Assembly (NCBI GenBank): GCA_027489175.1
Contig: JAIYAE010000002.1
Coordinates: 1-64,000, forward strand
Length of the DNA: 64,000 bases
Direction: 5' to 3'
From: Rhodobacter sp.
GTDB taxonomy: Bacteria; Pseudomonadota; Alphaproteobacteria; Rhodobacterales; Rhodobacteraceae
Numbering within the stretch: the first letter of the stretch is position 1; every line of letters starts with the position of its first letter. Under the pieces are notes generated by a model that made no database searches, had not been told where the DNA came from, and saw nothing but the letters and a program-made list of their open reading frames with translations. Shown one piece after another: positions 1-8,219 of the stretch. Made by a program: the position numbers and the translations under genes.

Positions 1-90
1 CGTCACCGTCACCGTCACCGTCACCGTCACCGTCACCGTCACCGTCACCGTCACCGTCACCGTCACCGTCACCGTCACCGTCACCGTCAC
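1..90 (+). repeat. Perfect hexanucleotide tandem repeat (cgtcac), 15 copies, running off the left edge
   Basis: Fifteen uninterrupted copies of cgtcac fill bases 1-90 and are broken only at base 91 onward by a cgtccc variant. Read in the frame of the gene that ends at 860, the repeat encodes alternating Ser-Pro. Because the unit is six bases, gain or loss of copies keeps the frame and only changes the length of an (SP)n linker. The array starts before the window, so its full length is unknown. Confidence 0.97.
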
Positions 91-860
91 CGTCCCCGGC
101 TGCGCCCGCCGCCCCAACCTTTCCCGTTGAGTCTGCTTTCGGCGACCCCTTTGCCGAAGCCCTGCCACCGCCTTTGGCCCCAACGCCTCCGCCCATTCCC
201 GCAGCGATCCCAGTGCCCGAACCGGTGCCAGCGCCGACGCCCTTCGCCGCGGCCCCTCGGCCGCCCGCCGCTGCCGCTGATCCCGGCGTGGTGGCGGCGC
301 TGCTGCGCGGCCTCGGCATTGACCCGCCCCCCGGCTTTCGTGGCACGCCGGAGGAGGTTGAGGCGCTGGGCCGCCGCTATCGGCAGATGACCGAAGGGCT
401 GGTGCAGCTGTTGCGGATGCGGGCGCAGGAAAAGGGCAGCGCGCGGGTGGCGCAGACGGTGATCGGTGCGGCGAACGTGAACCCTCTCAAGTTCATCGTC
501 AGTACGGATGAGGCGGTGGCTGCCGTCGTCGCCCCAAAAGGCGCGGGCTATCTGGACCCCGAAGCCGCGATTGCCGCCGCTCTGCGTGACCTGATGGACC
601 ACCACGCCCGGTCCTGGACCGGGGTTCAGGCGGCCCTGCGCCGGATGATCGACCGTTTTGACCCCGCCCTTTTTGAGGCCGAGATTGAAGATGTCGGCAT
701 GTTGAAAGCCATCGTGGCAGGCAGCCGCCCCGCCCGCCTTTGGCAGCTTTACGCCGACCGTTACCGCGACATCGCCAAGGCCGCCGAAGACCGGTTCCTG
801 GGCGATGTCGGTGCGGATTTCCGAGACGCCTATGAAAATGAGACCCGAAAGGACACATGA
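1..860 (+). CDS. tagH: T6SS FHA-domain protein TagH/Fha, C-terminal part (5' end outside window)
   Basis: The reading frame is open from base 3, so the true start and the expected N-terminal FHA domain lie to the left of the window. What is visible is a Ser-Pro repeat linker, then a Pro/Ala-rich stretch, then a compact helical domain from about base 285 to the stop. That domain contains segments such as LLRMRAQEK and NPLKFIVSTDEA, which are typical of the C-terminal domain of type VI FHA proteins. FHA proteins bind phosphothreonine and promote T6SS assembly after phosphorylation by a Ser/Thr kinase; the PP2C phosphatase at 14042-14812 would act against this. The stop overlaps the tssJ start (ATGA), so the two are translationally coupled. 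The family call is strong; the FHA domain itself is inferred. Confidence 0.85.
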   Translation, partial: SPSPSPSPSPSPSPSPSPSPSPSPSPSPSPSPAAPAAPTFPVESAFGDPFAEALPPPLAPTPPPIPAAIPVPEPVPAPTPFAAAPRPPAAAADPGVVAALLRGLGIDPPPGFRGTPEEVEALGRRYRQMTEGLVQLLRMRAQEKGSARVAQTVIGAANVNPLKFIVSTDEAVAAVVAPKGAGYLDPEAAIAAALRDLMDHHARSWTGVQAALRRMIDRFDPALFEAEIEDVGMLKAIVAGSRPARLWQLYADRYRDIAKAAEDRFLGDVGADFRDAYENETRKDT

Positions 861-1315
861 TGGAACGTCGTGATTTTCTGATTGCCACGCTGGGACTTGG
901 GGCTTTGGGTCTGGCGGGCTGCGCGCCCTCGGGGCCGGGGGTGGTTACCGTGGTGGCGCAGGGCACTGCCGGCATGAACCCTGGCCCGGATGGCGCCGAC
1001 CGGCCCCTGACCGTGCAGGTCGTGCAGATGCGCAGTGCAGGTGCCTTTGACGGGGCCGATTTCTTTGCCCTGCAAGACCCGCAGGCCGCCCTTGGGGGTG
1101 AGTTCATCAAGGCCGACCAGATTGCCTTGACACCTGGCGCGTCCAAGACCCTGACCATCGGGCTTGATGCGGGCACCACGGTGCTTGGGGTGATCGCGGG
1201 CTTCCGTGACCCGGCAGGCAAGGTGTTCCGGGCCAAGGCCAGCGTCTCGGCCACCGAAAGCGTGACCTTCAGCGTTGAAGTCAGCGGCTCGGGCGTAAAG
1301 CTTCGCGCGGCATGA
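857..1315 (+). CDS. tssJ: T6SS outer-membrane lipoprotein TssJ
   Basis: A 152-residue protein with a lipoprotein signal peptide ending in a lipobox (LAGC, Cys at about residue 22). It is followed by a beta-rich domain with the TssJ-like segment SVSATESVTFSVEVSG near the end. TssJ is the outer-membrane anchor of the TssJLM membrane complex and contacts the periplasmic end of TssM. Two consecutive ATG codons (857 and 860) sit 3 and 6 bases after an AAAGGA site, so the second may be the main start. The N-terminus reads ERRDFLIATLG, which matches a twin-arginine (Tat) signal as well as a lipobox, so export could be Tat-dependent. It sits between tagH and tssK in the usual place for tssJ. Confidence 0.85.
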   Translation: MMERRDFLIATLGLGALGLAGCAPSGPGVVTVVAQGTAGMNPGPDGADRPLTVQVVQMRSAGAFDGADFFALQDPQAALGGEFIKADQIALTPGASKTLTIGLDAGTTVLGVIAGFRDPAGKVFRAKASVSATESVTFSVEVSGSGVKLRAA

Positions 1316-1340
1316 AGCCTGTATTGGGCGGGAGAACGGG

Positions 1341-2672
1341 ATGACAGGCTCAAATAGGGTGGTGTGGTCCGAAGGGCTGTATCTGCGCACCCAGCATTTC
1401 CAGCAGCAGGACCGGCATGCCGACGCCCTGATGCGGGCCGGGCTGCAGGCGGCGGCGCATCAACCTTACGGCTTTTCCCGGCTGGAGCTGGACCGTGCAG
1501 CCCTTGACGCGGGCCAAGTGGCCATTCGCAGCGCCGAAGGGCTGTTTCCCGATGGCACGCCCTTTGCCATCCCCGACACGGCCGCGCCACCACCCCCGGT
1601 GCCGATTACCGCCGGTGCCGCTGGCCTCGCCCATCTGGCGGTGGCGGTCGAGCAGCAGGGCGTGGCGACGATGGACCCGTCGCAAGCCGAACCTTCCGGC
1701 GCGCGCTATAGGGGAGAGATTGTTCCGGTGCGTGACACGGTGCGCAACGGCTCAGACCCTGCGGATGTTGAGGTGGCGCGTCTCGCCTTGCGCCTTCTGG
1801 CCCCGGGCGAGGCGACGGCTGGCTTTGTCACCTTGCCGGTGGCCCAGGTGGAAGGCTTGCGGGCAGATGGGTCGGTGGCCATTCCCGATGGCGATCTGCC
1901 GCCAGCGCTGACCATCGCGGCGCTGCCCTGGTATGCGGGGTTCCTGAAAGAAGTCGTTACCGGGCTTGACCGCATCGCCGAGGCGCATGGCGCGCTGGTT
2001 CTTGGCGGGGCAGGGCGGTCGATCGAGAACCTGCTGATCCTGGAACTGGCCAATTCCGCGCGGCCGCGCTTTGCCCATCTTCTGGCGCAGAACCTGATCC
2101 ACCCTTGCGCGCTGTATGAGGACCTTGTGGCGCTTGCCGGGCGGATGGCGACCTATGGCTCCTCCTCTCGCCGGTTGTCGGACCTGCCGGTCTATGACCA
2201 CCGCGCCGCCTCGGCCGCTTTTGGCCCGCTGGCCGATACCCTGCGCAGCCTGATGCTGTCCTTGCGGCATGTTGAGCCGAAGTCGCGCGCGCTTCCGGTC
2301 GCGCGGCACAGCCAGAACGTGTGGAAAGTGCGGATCGACAACCCCGAGATCCTCAAGACCAGCCGGATCGTCTTGCGCATAGGCTCCCCCCTGTCGGAAG
2401 AAAGCCTGCGCAAGCTGTTTGTCGATCAGGCCACGGTCGGGGCAGCGGATGCGTTTGAATCGCTCTGGAAATCGCGGCTGCCGGGGATTGCGCTGAAACC
2501 GCTTCATTCGCAGCCGCGCGAGATCCCTTATGATGGGGAAAGGCTGTGTCTGGAGCTGAACCAGAAATCCGAACATTGGGCGCAACTTCTGAACGCGCCG
2601 GGCTTTGTGATCGGCATTTCCGGGCAGTTGGAAAGCGAGCCGCAGATTGATTGCTATGCGGTCAGCAGGTGA
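1341..2672 (+). CDS. tssK: T6SS baseplate protein TssK
   Basis: A 443-residue protein, the usual length for TssK. The N-terminus has the family signature VVWSEGLYLRTQHFQQQD, and typical later segments include AHLLAQNLIHP and the C-terminal GFVIGISGQLE. TssK is the cytoplasmic adaptor that joins the T6SS baseplate to the membrane complex through TssL and TssM. The ATG at 1341 follows a GGGAGAACGGG ribosome site. The gene lies 25 bases after tssJ and 18 bases before tssL in one operon. Confidence 0.95.
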   Translation: MTGSNRVVWSEGLYLRTQHFQQQDRHADALMRAGLQAAAHQPYGFSRLELDRAALDAGQVAIRSAEGLFPDGTPFAIPDTAAPPPPVPITAGAAGLAHLAVAVEQQGVATMDPSQAEPSGARYRGEIVPVRDTVRNGSDPADVEVARLALRLLAPGEATAGFVTLPVAQVEGLRADGSVAIPDGDLPPALTIAALPWYAGFLKEVVTGLDRIAEAHGALVLGGAGRSIENLLILELANSARPRFAHLLAQNLIHPCALYEDLVALAGRMATYGSSSRRLSDLPVYDHRAASAAFGPLADTLRSLMLSLRHVEPKSRALPVARHSQNVWKVRIDNPEILKTSRIVLRIGSPLSEESLRKLFVDQATVGAADAFESLWKSRLPGIALKPLHSQPREIPYDGERLCLELNQKSEHWAQLLNAPGFVIGISGQLESEPQIDCYAVSR

Positions 2673-2690
2673 CGGGAATGGACTGCAAAG

Positions 2691-4133
2691 ATGAATGACA
2701 AGGACGATCCCTTTGGCCTGTCGTCGGATGCCGGGCGGACACGCATCCGCCCGGTCTCGGGCGCGGCGGGGCAACGCCCTGTCACGCCGCCCTCCTATGG
2801 CACGACCCCGACGCCTGCCCCCACACCCGGCGGCGCCTTTGGCAGCTTTGGCGGCGGAGCCTTTGGCGGCGGCGCGCCTGCCCCCGGCCCGTCGCGCCCC
2901 CGCAGCCAGCGCCCCCACGCCAACCCCCTGATTGCCGCCTTCGCGCCTTTGTTGGAAATCGCCCCGGAACTGGAGCGTGCCGCCCCGCCCGGCCAGCCCG
3001 ACGTGCTGCGCCAGCGCCTGCAGAACAGCCTGATCGACGCGCGCGATGCCGCCGTGGCTTTGGGCCAGCCCCTGACCCGGGCCAATCAGGGGGCGTGGTT
3101 TGTGGCCGCCCTCGTCGATGACATCGCGCTCAACACGCCCTGGGGCGGCCATAGCGACTGGCCGCGCCAACCCCTGGTGACCGCCCTTTCGGGCGACGTT
3201 GACGCCGGGACTCGCTTCTTCCGCCACCTCGAGGACCTTGTTGCCCACCCCACCCGCGACCCTGACCTGCTGGAGCTCGCCTATACCTGCCTTAGCCTTG
3301 GCTTTCGCGGCCAGTACCGGCTGCAGGGCGCCTCGGGCGAAGCGTCGATCACAGCGATGCGCGGGCAGATCGCGCGGCTTTTGCGCAATGTCGAAACGCT
3401 GGCCGCCCCCCTTTCACCCCATGCCGATGGGGTGAAAGTCCCCGACACGCCGCGCCGCTTTGCGGTGCCGCTCTGGACGGTCTGGCTCGTGGCGGTGGCG
3501 CTTTCGGCGGGCATTTACACCCTTCTGTCGCTGCAATTGGGCAACAAGGCGGAACAGCTGTTCGTCTCGGCCGCTGCCCTGCCGCCGGCAGAACGGGCGG
3601 GCATCTTCCGCCCGGTTCGTGATACCGTGTCGCTTACCGAACCCGTGGTGCCGGTGGAACCGGTTGAGCCGGTGATGTTCGAACTTCTGCCCCTCTTCAA
3701 ATCCGCCGCCCCGGCCGAGACTGCCGCCGCCCTGACCGGACGTGAGGATGTGTCGCTGGTCGTTCTGGTGGTGCAGGGCACCGCGCCGGAACTGTTCCGT
3801 AGCGCCAAGGCCGAGGTGAATGAAGAATACGCCCCCCTGATGGCCGCAATCGCCAAGGTCATCGGCGAAAACGCCGAGGTGACGGGCCGGGTCACCGTGA
3901 TCGGGCATACCGATTCCGTGCCCGTGCAGTCGTCAAACCCTTTCCAGTCCAACCAAGGGCTAAGCGAGGCGCGCGCCGCCACGATTGCCGAAATTCTGGT
4001 GGCGGCGGGCGTGCCTGCAGAAAACGTCTCCTCCGAAGGGCGGGCGGATACCGAACCGGTGGGCGACAATGCCACCAAGGACGGCCGGGCCCAGAACCGG
4101 CGGATTGAGATCAAGATCGAAAAGAGGCTTTGA
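2691..4133 (+). CDS. tssL: T6SS inner-membrane protein TssL (DotU) with C-terminal OmpA/peptidoglycan-binding domain
   Basis: A 480-residue protein of the extended TssL type. Residues about 1-75 are a Gly/Pro/Ala-rich flexible tail. Residues about 80-245 form the cytoplasmic DotU domain, with the motif VDDIALNTPWGGHSDW and LELAYTCLSLGFRGQYR. One membrane segment lies at about 257-280. Residues about 350-480 form an OmpA-like domain with IGHTDSVPV and the closing KDGRAQNRRIEI, expected to bind peptidoglycan. TssL pairs with TssM in the inner membrane and recruits TssK. The OmpA domain means that this system carries its own cell-wall anchor. tssM begins four bases after the stop. Confidence 0.95.
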   Translation: MNDKDDPFGLSSDAGRTRIRPVSGAAGQRPVTPPSYGTTPTPAPTPGGAFGSFGGGAFGGGAPAPGPSRPRSQRPHANPLIAAFAPLLEIAPELERAAPPGQPDVLRQRLQNSLIDARDAAVALGQPLTRANQGAWFVAALVDDIALNTPWGGHSDWPRQPLVTALSGDVDAGTRFFRHLEDLVAHPTRDPDLLELAYTCLSLGFRGQYRLQGASGEASITAMRGQIARLLRNVETLAAPLSPHADGVKVPDTPRRFAVPLWTVWLVAVALSAGIYTLLSLQLGNKAEQLFVSAAALPPAERAGIFRPVRDTVSLTEPVVPVEPVEPVMFELLPLFKSAAPAETAAALTGREDVSLVVLVVQGTAPELFRSAKAEVNEEYAPLMAAIAKVIGENAEVTGRVTVIGHTDSVPVQSSNPFQSNQGLSEARAATIAEILVAAGVPAENVSSEGRADTEPVGDNATKDGRAQNRRIEIKIEKRL

Positions 4134-4137
4134 CGCC

Positions 4138-7100
4138 ATGTTCCGGATCCTCAAATCAATCCTGCGCTTCCTGATCTCACGCAAGCTGTGGACGATGATC
4201 GGGGTCATCGTTCTTTGCGCGCTGATCTGGCAATTCGGCGCCCTTCTGGCCTTTGGCGATCTGCATCCGCTTGAAAGCGACATGAACCGCCTGATCGCGA
4301 TCGGGGTGGTGCTGATCATCTGGCTTTTCTCGCATCTTCTGGCGCAGCTGCGGGCCGCCCGGAAGAACCGGATGTTCGTGACCGAGCTTGCCGCCCCCCC
4401 GCAACAGGCCGCCGCAAAGCCAGGTGAGGGCAACCTTGCGGCGATCAACACCAAGTTCCAGGATATCTTGGTCCAGATGAAGAAATCCAAGCTGGGCGCG
4501 AAGAAGTTCCTGCGTGAGATGCCCTGGTACGTCATCATCGGCCCGCCCGGCACCGGCAAGACCACCGCGCTGAAGCAGTCGGGCCTGCATTTCCCGATTG
4601 ACCTGTCCGATGACATCAAGGGCGTCGGCGGCACGCGCAACTGTGACTGGTTCTTCACCGACACCGCCGTTCTGGTCGATACCGCCGGGCGCTATGTCGA
4701 ACAGGCCAGCGACCCCGAGATTGACGCCGTCGAATGGGGCGGGTTCCTCGCACTGTTGAAAAAGCACCGGGGCAAGCGGGCCTTGAACGGAGTGATCGTT
4801 ACTCTGTCGATGCAAGAACTGCTCGGTGACGACGAGGCCCTGCGCACGCATGGCAAGACCATCCGCAAACGCTTGGCTGAGCTTCGCGAACGGCTGCAGA
4901 TCCAGCTGCCGGTCTATCTGATGATCACCAAGGCTGACCTTATCCCCGGGTTTGAACCCTTCTTCGCCGACCTGACCAGCCGCGACCGCGAACAGGTCTG
5001 GGGCGCCACCCTGCCAACCGATGCCCGCGCCGAACCCACCGCCATAGCGCGTGAGGTGCGGGGGCTGCTCAGCCGTTTGGAAACCCGGCTGTCTGCGCGT
5101 CTGGGTGAGGATGCGGCTTTGGGCTGGCGGGCAGAGGTCTTCCGCTTTCCCGCCCAAATGGAGCGGGTGGAAGCGCCCTTGAAAACGCTGGTCGACACCG
5201 TCTTTGGCGAAAGCCGCTACGAAGATGCGCCTTGGCTGCGCGGGTTCTATTTCACGTCCGCAGCGCAGGAAGGCAGCCCGATTGACCGGATGCTCGGCGA
5301 CATGGCGGCCTCGTACGGCCTGCGGGCCGAGCCGCCACCGCGCCGCGCCGCCAGCGACAACCGCAGTTATTTCCTGCATGACATGCTTGCCGGGGTAATC
5401 TTCCCCGAGGCAGGTCTAGGCCAGTTTGACCGCGCCGCGGAGGAGCGTCGGACCTGGATCTGGCGCGGGTCGGTCGCGGCAGCATCGCTGGCTTGCACGC
5501 TGGCGGGGCTGGCGTTTCTGTACAGTTTCCTCAATCAGTCCGGCACCATCACCGACCAAGCGCGGCTCACGGCCGATCTGTCGCAGCGGCTTGCCAATAT
5601 CGCGGCAAGGCAGGCGCCTACCGATCCCCTTGATCTGGACATCGCACTTGAGGCGATGAACGAGATCGAGGCCGCCCGGAGCCCGATGAGCGCTGGCATC
5701 CTGACCTTTACAGGACCCTCAGCCCGGACCGACCTGAACCGCGCGCAGAAGATTGCCTATGACCACGGTCTGAAAACCATTCTCGAACCCCGCATGGTGG
5801 CCCTTCTGGAAGCGACGATGTGGCGGGAAATTCGCAACCCCGAGTTCCTTCTAGGCGCGCTGAAATCCTACCATATGCTGACCGGGAAGGCCCCTTATGA
5901 CCGCGAGTTCCTGACCTTCTGGTGGACGGAAAAGCTCCCCGAAAGCGCGCCGATCCCGCCTTTCCCTACCGAAGCGGCACTGGCCCACCAGCTTGCCGCC
6001 ATCGAACGCGCCAGTGGTGATGAGGCGGCGGACCGCATCGCGCCCGATGATGTGCTGGTGTCCAAGGCGCTGGAGGCGATCTGCACGGTTCCCTTGTCGG
6101 TGCGAGCCTACAATAGTCTGATGGGCAACACGGCGGTCACCAGCCTGCCGGAGTGGATTCCGGCCGAAACCGCAGGCCCGAACGCCACAAAAGTGTTGAC
6201 CCGCCTGTCAGGCAAGACGCTGCGGGTGGGCCTGCCTGGGGCCTATACCTATCAGGGGTTTCACAACGTGATCCTGCCCTTGATCCCCGAAGTTGCGGCC
6301 GAGGCGGCGCTGGACCGGGCGGTCTTTGCCGGCGGATGTGCCGAAAGCAGCGACGCCTCTGTCGCCACGCTTGAGGTGGATATCCTGAAGCTTTACTCCG
6401 ACGATTTCATCGCCCAGTGGGACGGATTCCTGCGCGATGTGCGGCTGGCCCCGATCACCGATCTGACGGTGGCGACGGCCAACCTCAAGGACCTTGCCAG
6501 CGCCGACAGCACGCTGAAGCGCCTCTTGCGCGCCGTGGTGACCGAGACCGACCTGACTGCCGTCCCCCCTGAACCAGAGGAAGGTGCAGAAGCCACCGGT
6601 GGGATCGTCAAGGCAGCGACGAAAAAGCTGGGCAAGCTGGGCGCGCTGGTCAGCAAAGGGACCAAGACAGCAGACAAGATTGGTCTCGGTGGTGATGCGG
6701 GCGCTGCCCCTGCCGATCCGCCAGGCACGGCTATCGCCGAGCATTTCTCCCCTCTGAAGGCGACGATAGCCGAGGTGGATGGCAATCCTCCCTTGATCAC
6801 CGACGCCGAAACGGCTCTGGCGGCGCTGGCCAATGAATTGCAAACCGTGGCCGCAAGCCCTGACGCAGAGGCAGCCCTTCTGGCGCGGGGGGGCTTGCCG
6901 CAGCTGACCGGGCAATTGGCCAATGTCGCTTCTTTGCTGCCCGATCCGGTGGATGATTGGCTGACCGGTCTGGCCGGTGATACCGTCAGCGTGACGCGTG
7001 AAGCTGTGCTGGCCCAGCTTAACGCGCGATGGAAGGCAGATGTGCTGCCGTTCTGCACCAGCGCCACGGCCGGGCGTTACCCGTTTGAAGCTGCGTCGGC

Positions 7101-7701
7101 CATCGACGTGAACACCGCCGACTTCCAGCGCCTGTTTGGTCCCGGTGGCTTGATCGACACCTTCACCAACACCCATCTGATCCAGTATGTTGACACAACC
7201 GTCCGCCCCTGGGTCTGGCGGTCCGATTTCGGACTGCCCGCCACCACGCTGCAACCCTTTGAACAGGCACGCAGTATCCGGGACGGGTTGTTCCCCGGCG
7301 GTGCCGGCCCGATCATGGCCTTCTCGCTGGAGCCGAAAGATCTGTCCGGCAATTCTAGCCGGGTGACGCTGAATGTGGACGGGCAGACGCTGGTCTACTT
7401 CAACTCGGCCCCGCGACCGATGGCGATGACATGGCCGGGCAAGGACGGCACCAACCTGATCTCGCTGGCCTTTACGCCGCTTGATGGGACGGGCGACGTG
7501 ATGGCGTCGGAATCCGGGGCCTGGGCCTGGCTGCGGCTGATCCGCAAGGGCAACCTTGGCAAGACCAGCCTGCCAGAGCTTTTCAACCTGACGCTGTCCG
7601 CCGGGGGCCATTCTGCCACCTTCGAACTGCGTGCGGCGTCGGTCGAGAACCCGTTTGACCTGACCATGTTCGGCAATTTCCGCTGCCCGCAGGGGTTCTG
7701 A
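4138..7701 (+). CDS. tssM: T6SS inner-membrane protein TssM (IcmF family) with intact P-loop
   Basis: A 1187-residue protein starting at the ATG at 4138; the open frame extends further up, but that part overlaps tssL in another frame. Two membrane segments occur in the first 75 residues. A cytoplasmic NTPase domain follows, with Walker A GPPGTGKTT at residues 135-143 and LVDTAGRYVEQ as Walker B. Another membrane segment at about 446-466 leads into the long periplasmic region (IcmF-related and C-terminal domains), which contains GPGGLIDTF, PWVWRSD and GLFPGGAGP. TssM spans the periplasm and links TssL to TssJ. Its stop overlaps the tagF start. The C-terminal domain has a clear paralogue in the gene at 10655-13144. 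Confidence 0.95.
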   Translation: MFRILKSILRFLISRKLWTMIGVIVLCALIWQFGALLAFGDLHPLESDMNRLIAIGVVLIIWLFSHLLAQLRAARKNRMFVTELAAPPQQAAAKPGEGNLAAINTKFQDILVQMKKSKLGAKKFLREMPWYVIIGPPGTGKTTALKQSGLHFPIDLSDDIKGVGGTRNCDWFFTDTAVLVDTAGRYVEQASDPEIDAVEWGGFLALLKKHRGKRALNGVIVTLSMQELLGDDEALRTHGKTIRKRLAELRERLQIQLPVYLMITKADLIPGFEPFFADLTSRDREQVWGATLPTDARAEPTAIAREVRGLLSRLETRLSARLGEDAALGWRAEVFRFPAQMERVEAPLKTLVDTVFGESRYEDAPWLRGFYFTSAAQEGSPIDRMLGDMAASYGLRAEPPPRRAASDNRSYFLHDMLAGVIFPEAGLGQFDRAAEERRTWIWRGSVAAASLACTLAGLAFLYSFLNQSGTITDQARLTADLSQRLANIAARQAPTDPLDLDIALEAMNEIEAARSPMSAGILTFTGPSARTDLNRAQKIAYDHGLKTILEPRMVALLEATMWREIRNPEFLLGALKSYHMLTGKAPYDREFLTFWWTEKLPESAPIPPFPTEAALAHQLAAIERASGDEAADRIAPDDVLVSKALEAICTVPLSVRAYNSLMGNTAVTSLPEWIPAETAGPNATKVLTRLSGKTLRVGLPGAYTYQGFHNVILPLIPEVAAEAALDRAVFAGGCAESSDASVATLEVDILKLYSDDFIAQWDGFLRDVRLAPITDLTVATANLKDLASADSTLKRLLRAVVTETDLTAVPPEPEEGAEATGGIVKAATKKLGKLGALVSKGTKTADKIGLGGDAGAAPADPPGTAIAEHFSPLKATIAEVDGNPPLITDAETALAALANELQTVAASPDAEAALLARGGLPQLTGQLANVASLLPDPVDDWLTGLAGDTVSVTREAVLAQLNARWKADVLPFCTSATAGRYPFEAASAIDVNTADFQRLFGPGGLIDTFTNTHLIQYVDTTVRPWVWRSDFGLPATTLQPFEQARSIRDGLFPGGAGPIMAFSLEPKDLSGNSSRVTLNVDGQTLVYFNSAPRPMAMTWPGKDGTNLISLAFTPLDGTGDVMASESGAWAWLRLIRKGNLGKTSLPELFNLTLSAGGHSATFELRAASVENPFDLTMFGNFRCPQGF

Positions 7702-8219
7702 TGGCTGAACCCGTTACTGCGTCGCTTCAGGACGTGATCACGGGCTTTCATGGCAAGCTGCCGACGGCGGGTGACTTCGTCATGCGGGGCCTGCCAACTG
7801 GTCTGGCCGCGTTCTGGGATGCTTGGGCCGCGCGCAACCTGGCCCGGCGCAGCGGCTGGCCCGAGGGCGGCTTGCGGCTGCGGCTACAGTCAGGCGGCAA
7901 GGTCGCGGCGGGTGTGGCGGTGCCGGGGGCTGACCGGGTGGGGCGGCGGTTTCCGTTGGCGGCCTTCGTCATCGCGCCCGCGCTGCCCGCGCCCAACGGG
8001 CTGACCGATTGGGGCGATGCCGCGGCGGCGATTCTGGTGGCGGCCGGGCAGGGAGGCATCGACCCTGATGCCCTTCTGGACCGTCTTGAGGCACTGCCAC
8101 TGCCGACCGGCGATGAGCCAGGGCCCATGATGCAGCTTTGGCAGGCCGGGGGAGCGCCGCAAGCCTGCGACCCCTCCGATTGCGACGCCGTTCTGCAGAC
8201 CCTCTTCAGTTGTTCATGA
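7701..8219 (+). CDS. tagF: T6SS-associated regulator TagF
   Basis: A 172-residue protein with the TagF family opening GFHGKLPTAGDFVMRGLP and the segment WDAWAARNLARR. TagF acts as a negative, post-translational regulator of T6SS assembly, in concert with the threonine phosphorylation pathway and the FHA protein. The start overlaps the tssM stop (TGATG). The 3' end overlaps the end of the convergent vgrG by 14 bases, so both genes use the same DNA for their last codons. The protein ends soon after QTLFSCS and is on the short side for the family. Confidence 0.88.
   Translation: MAEPVTASLQDVITGFHGKLPTAGDFVMRGLPTGLAAFWDAWAARNLARRSGWPEGGLRLRLQSGGKVAAGVAVPGADRVGRRFPLAAFVIAPALPAPNGLTDWGDAAAAILVAAGQGGIDPDALLDRLEALPLPTGDEPGPMMQLWQAGGAPQACDPSDCDAVLQTLFSCS

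Noticed and set aside
1-90. Possible CRISPR-like or satellite array
   Set aside because: The unit is only six bases with no spacers, and it is in frame as Ser-Pro codons of the tagH gene.
1752-3248. Long open frame on the minus strand opposite tssK/tssL
   Set aside because: It is antisense to two well-supported T6SS genes and its translation is Arg/Gly/Gln-rich without domains, as expected for shadow frames in GC-rich DNA.
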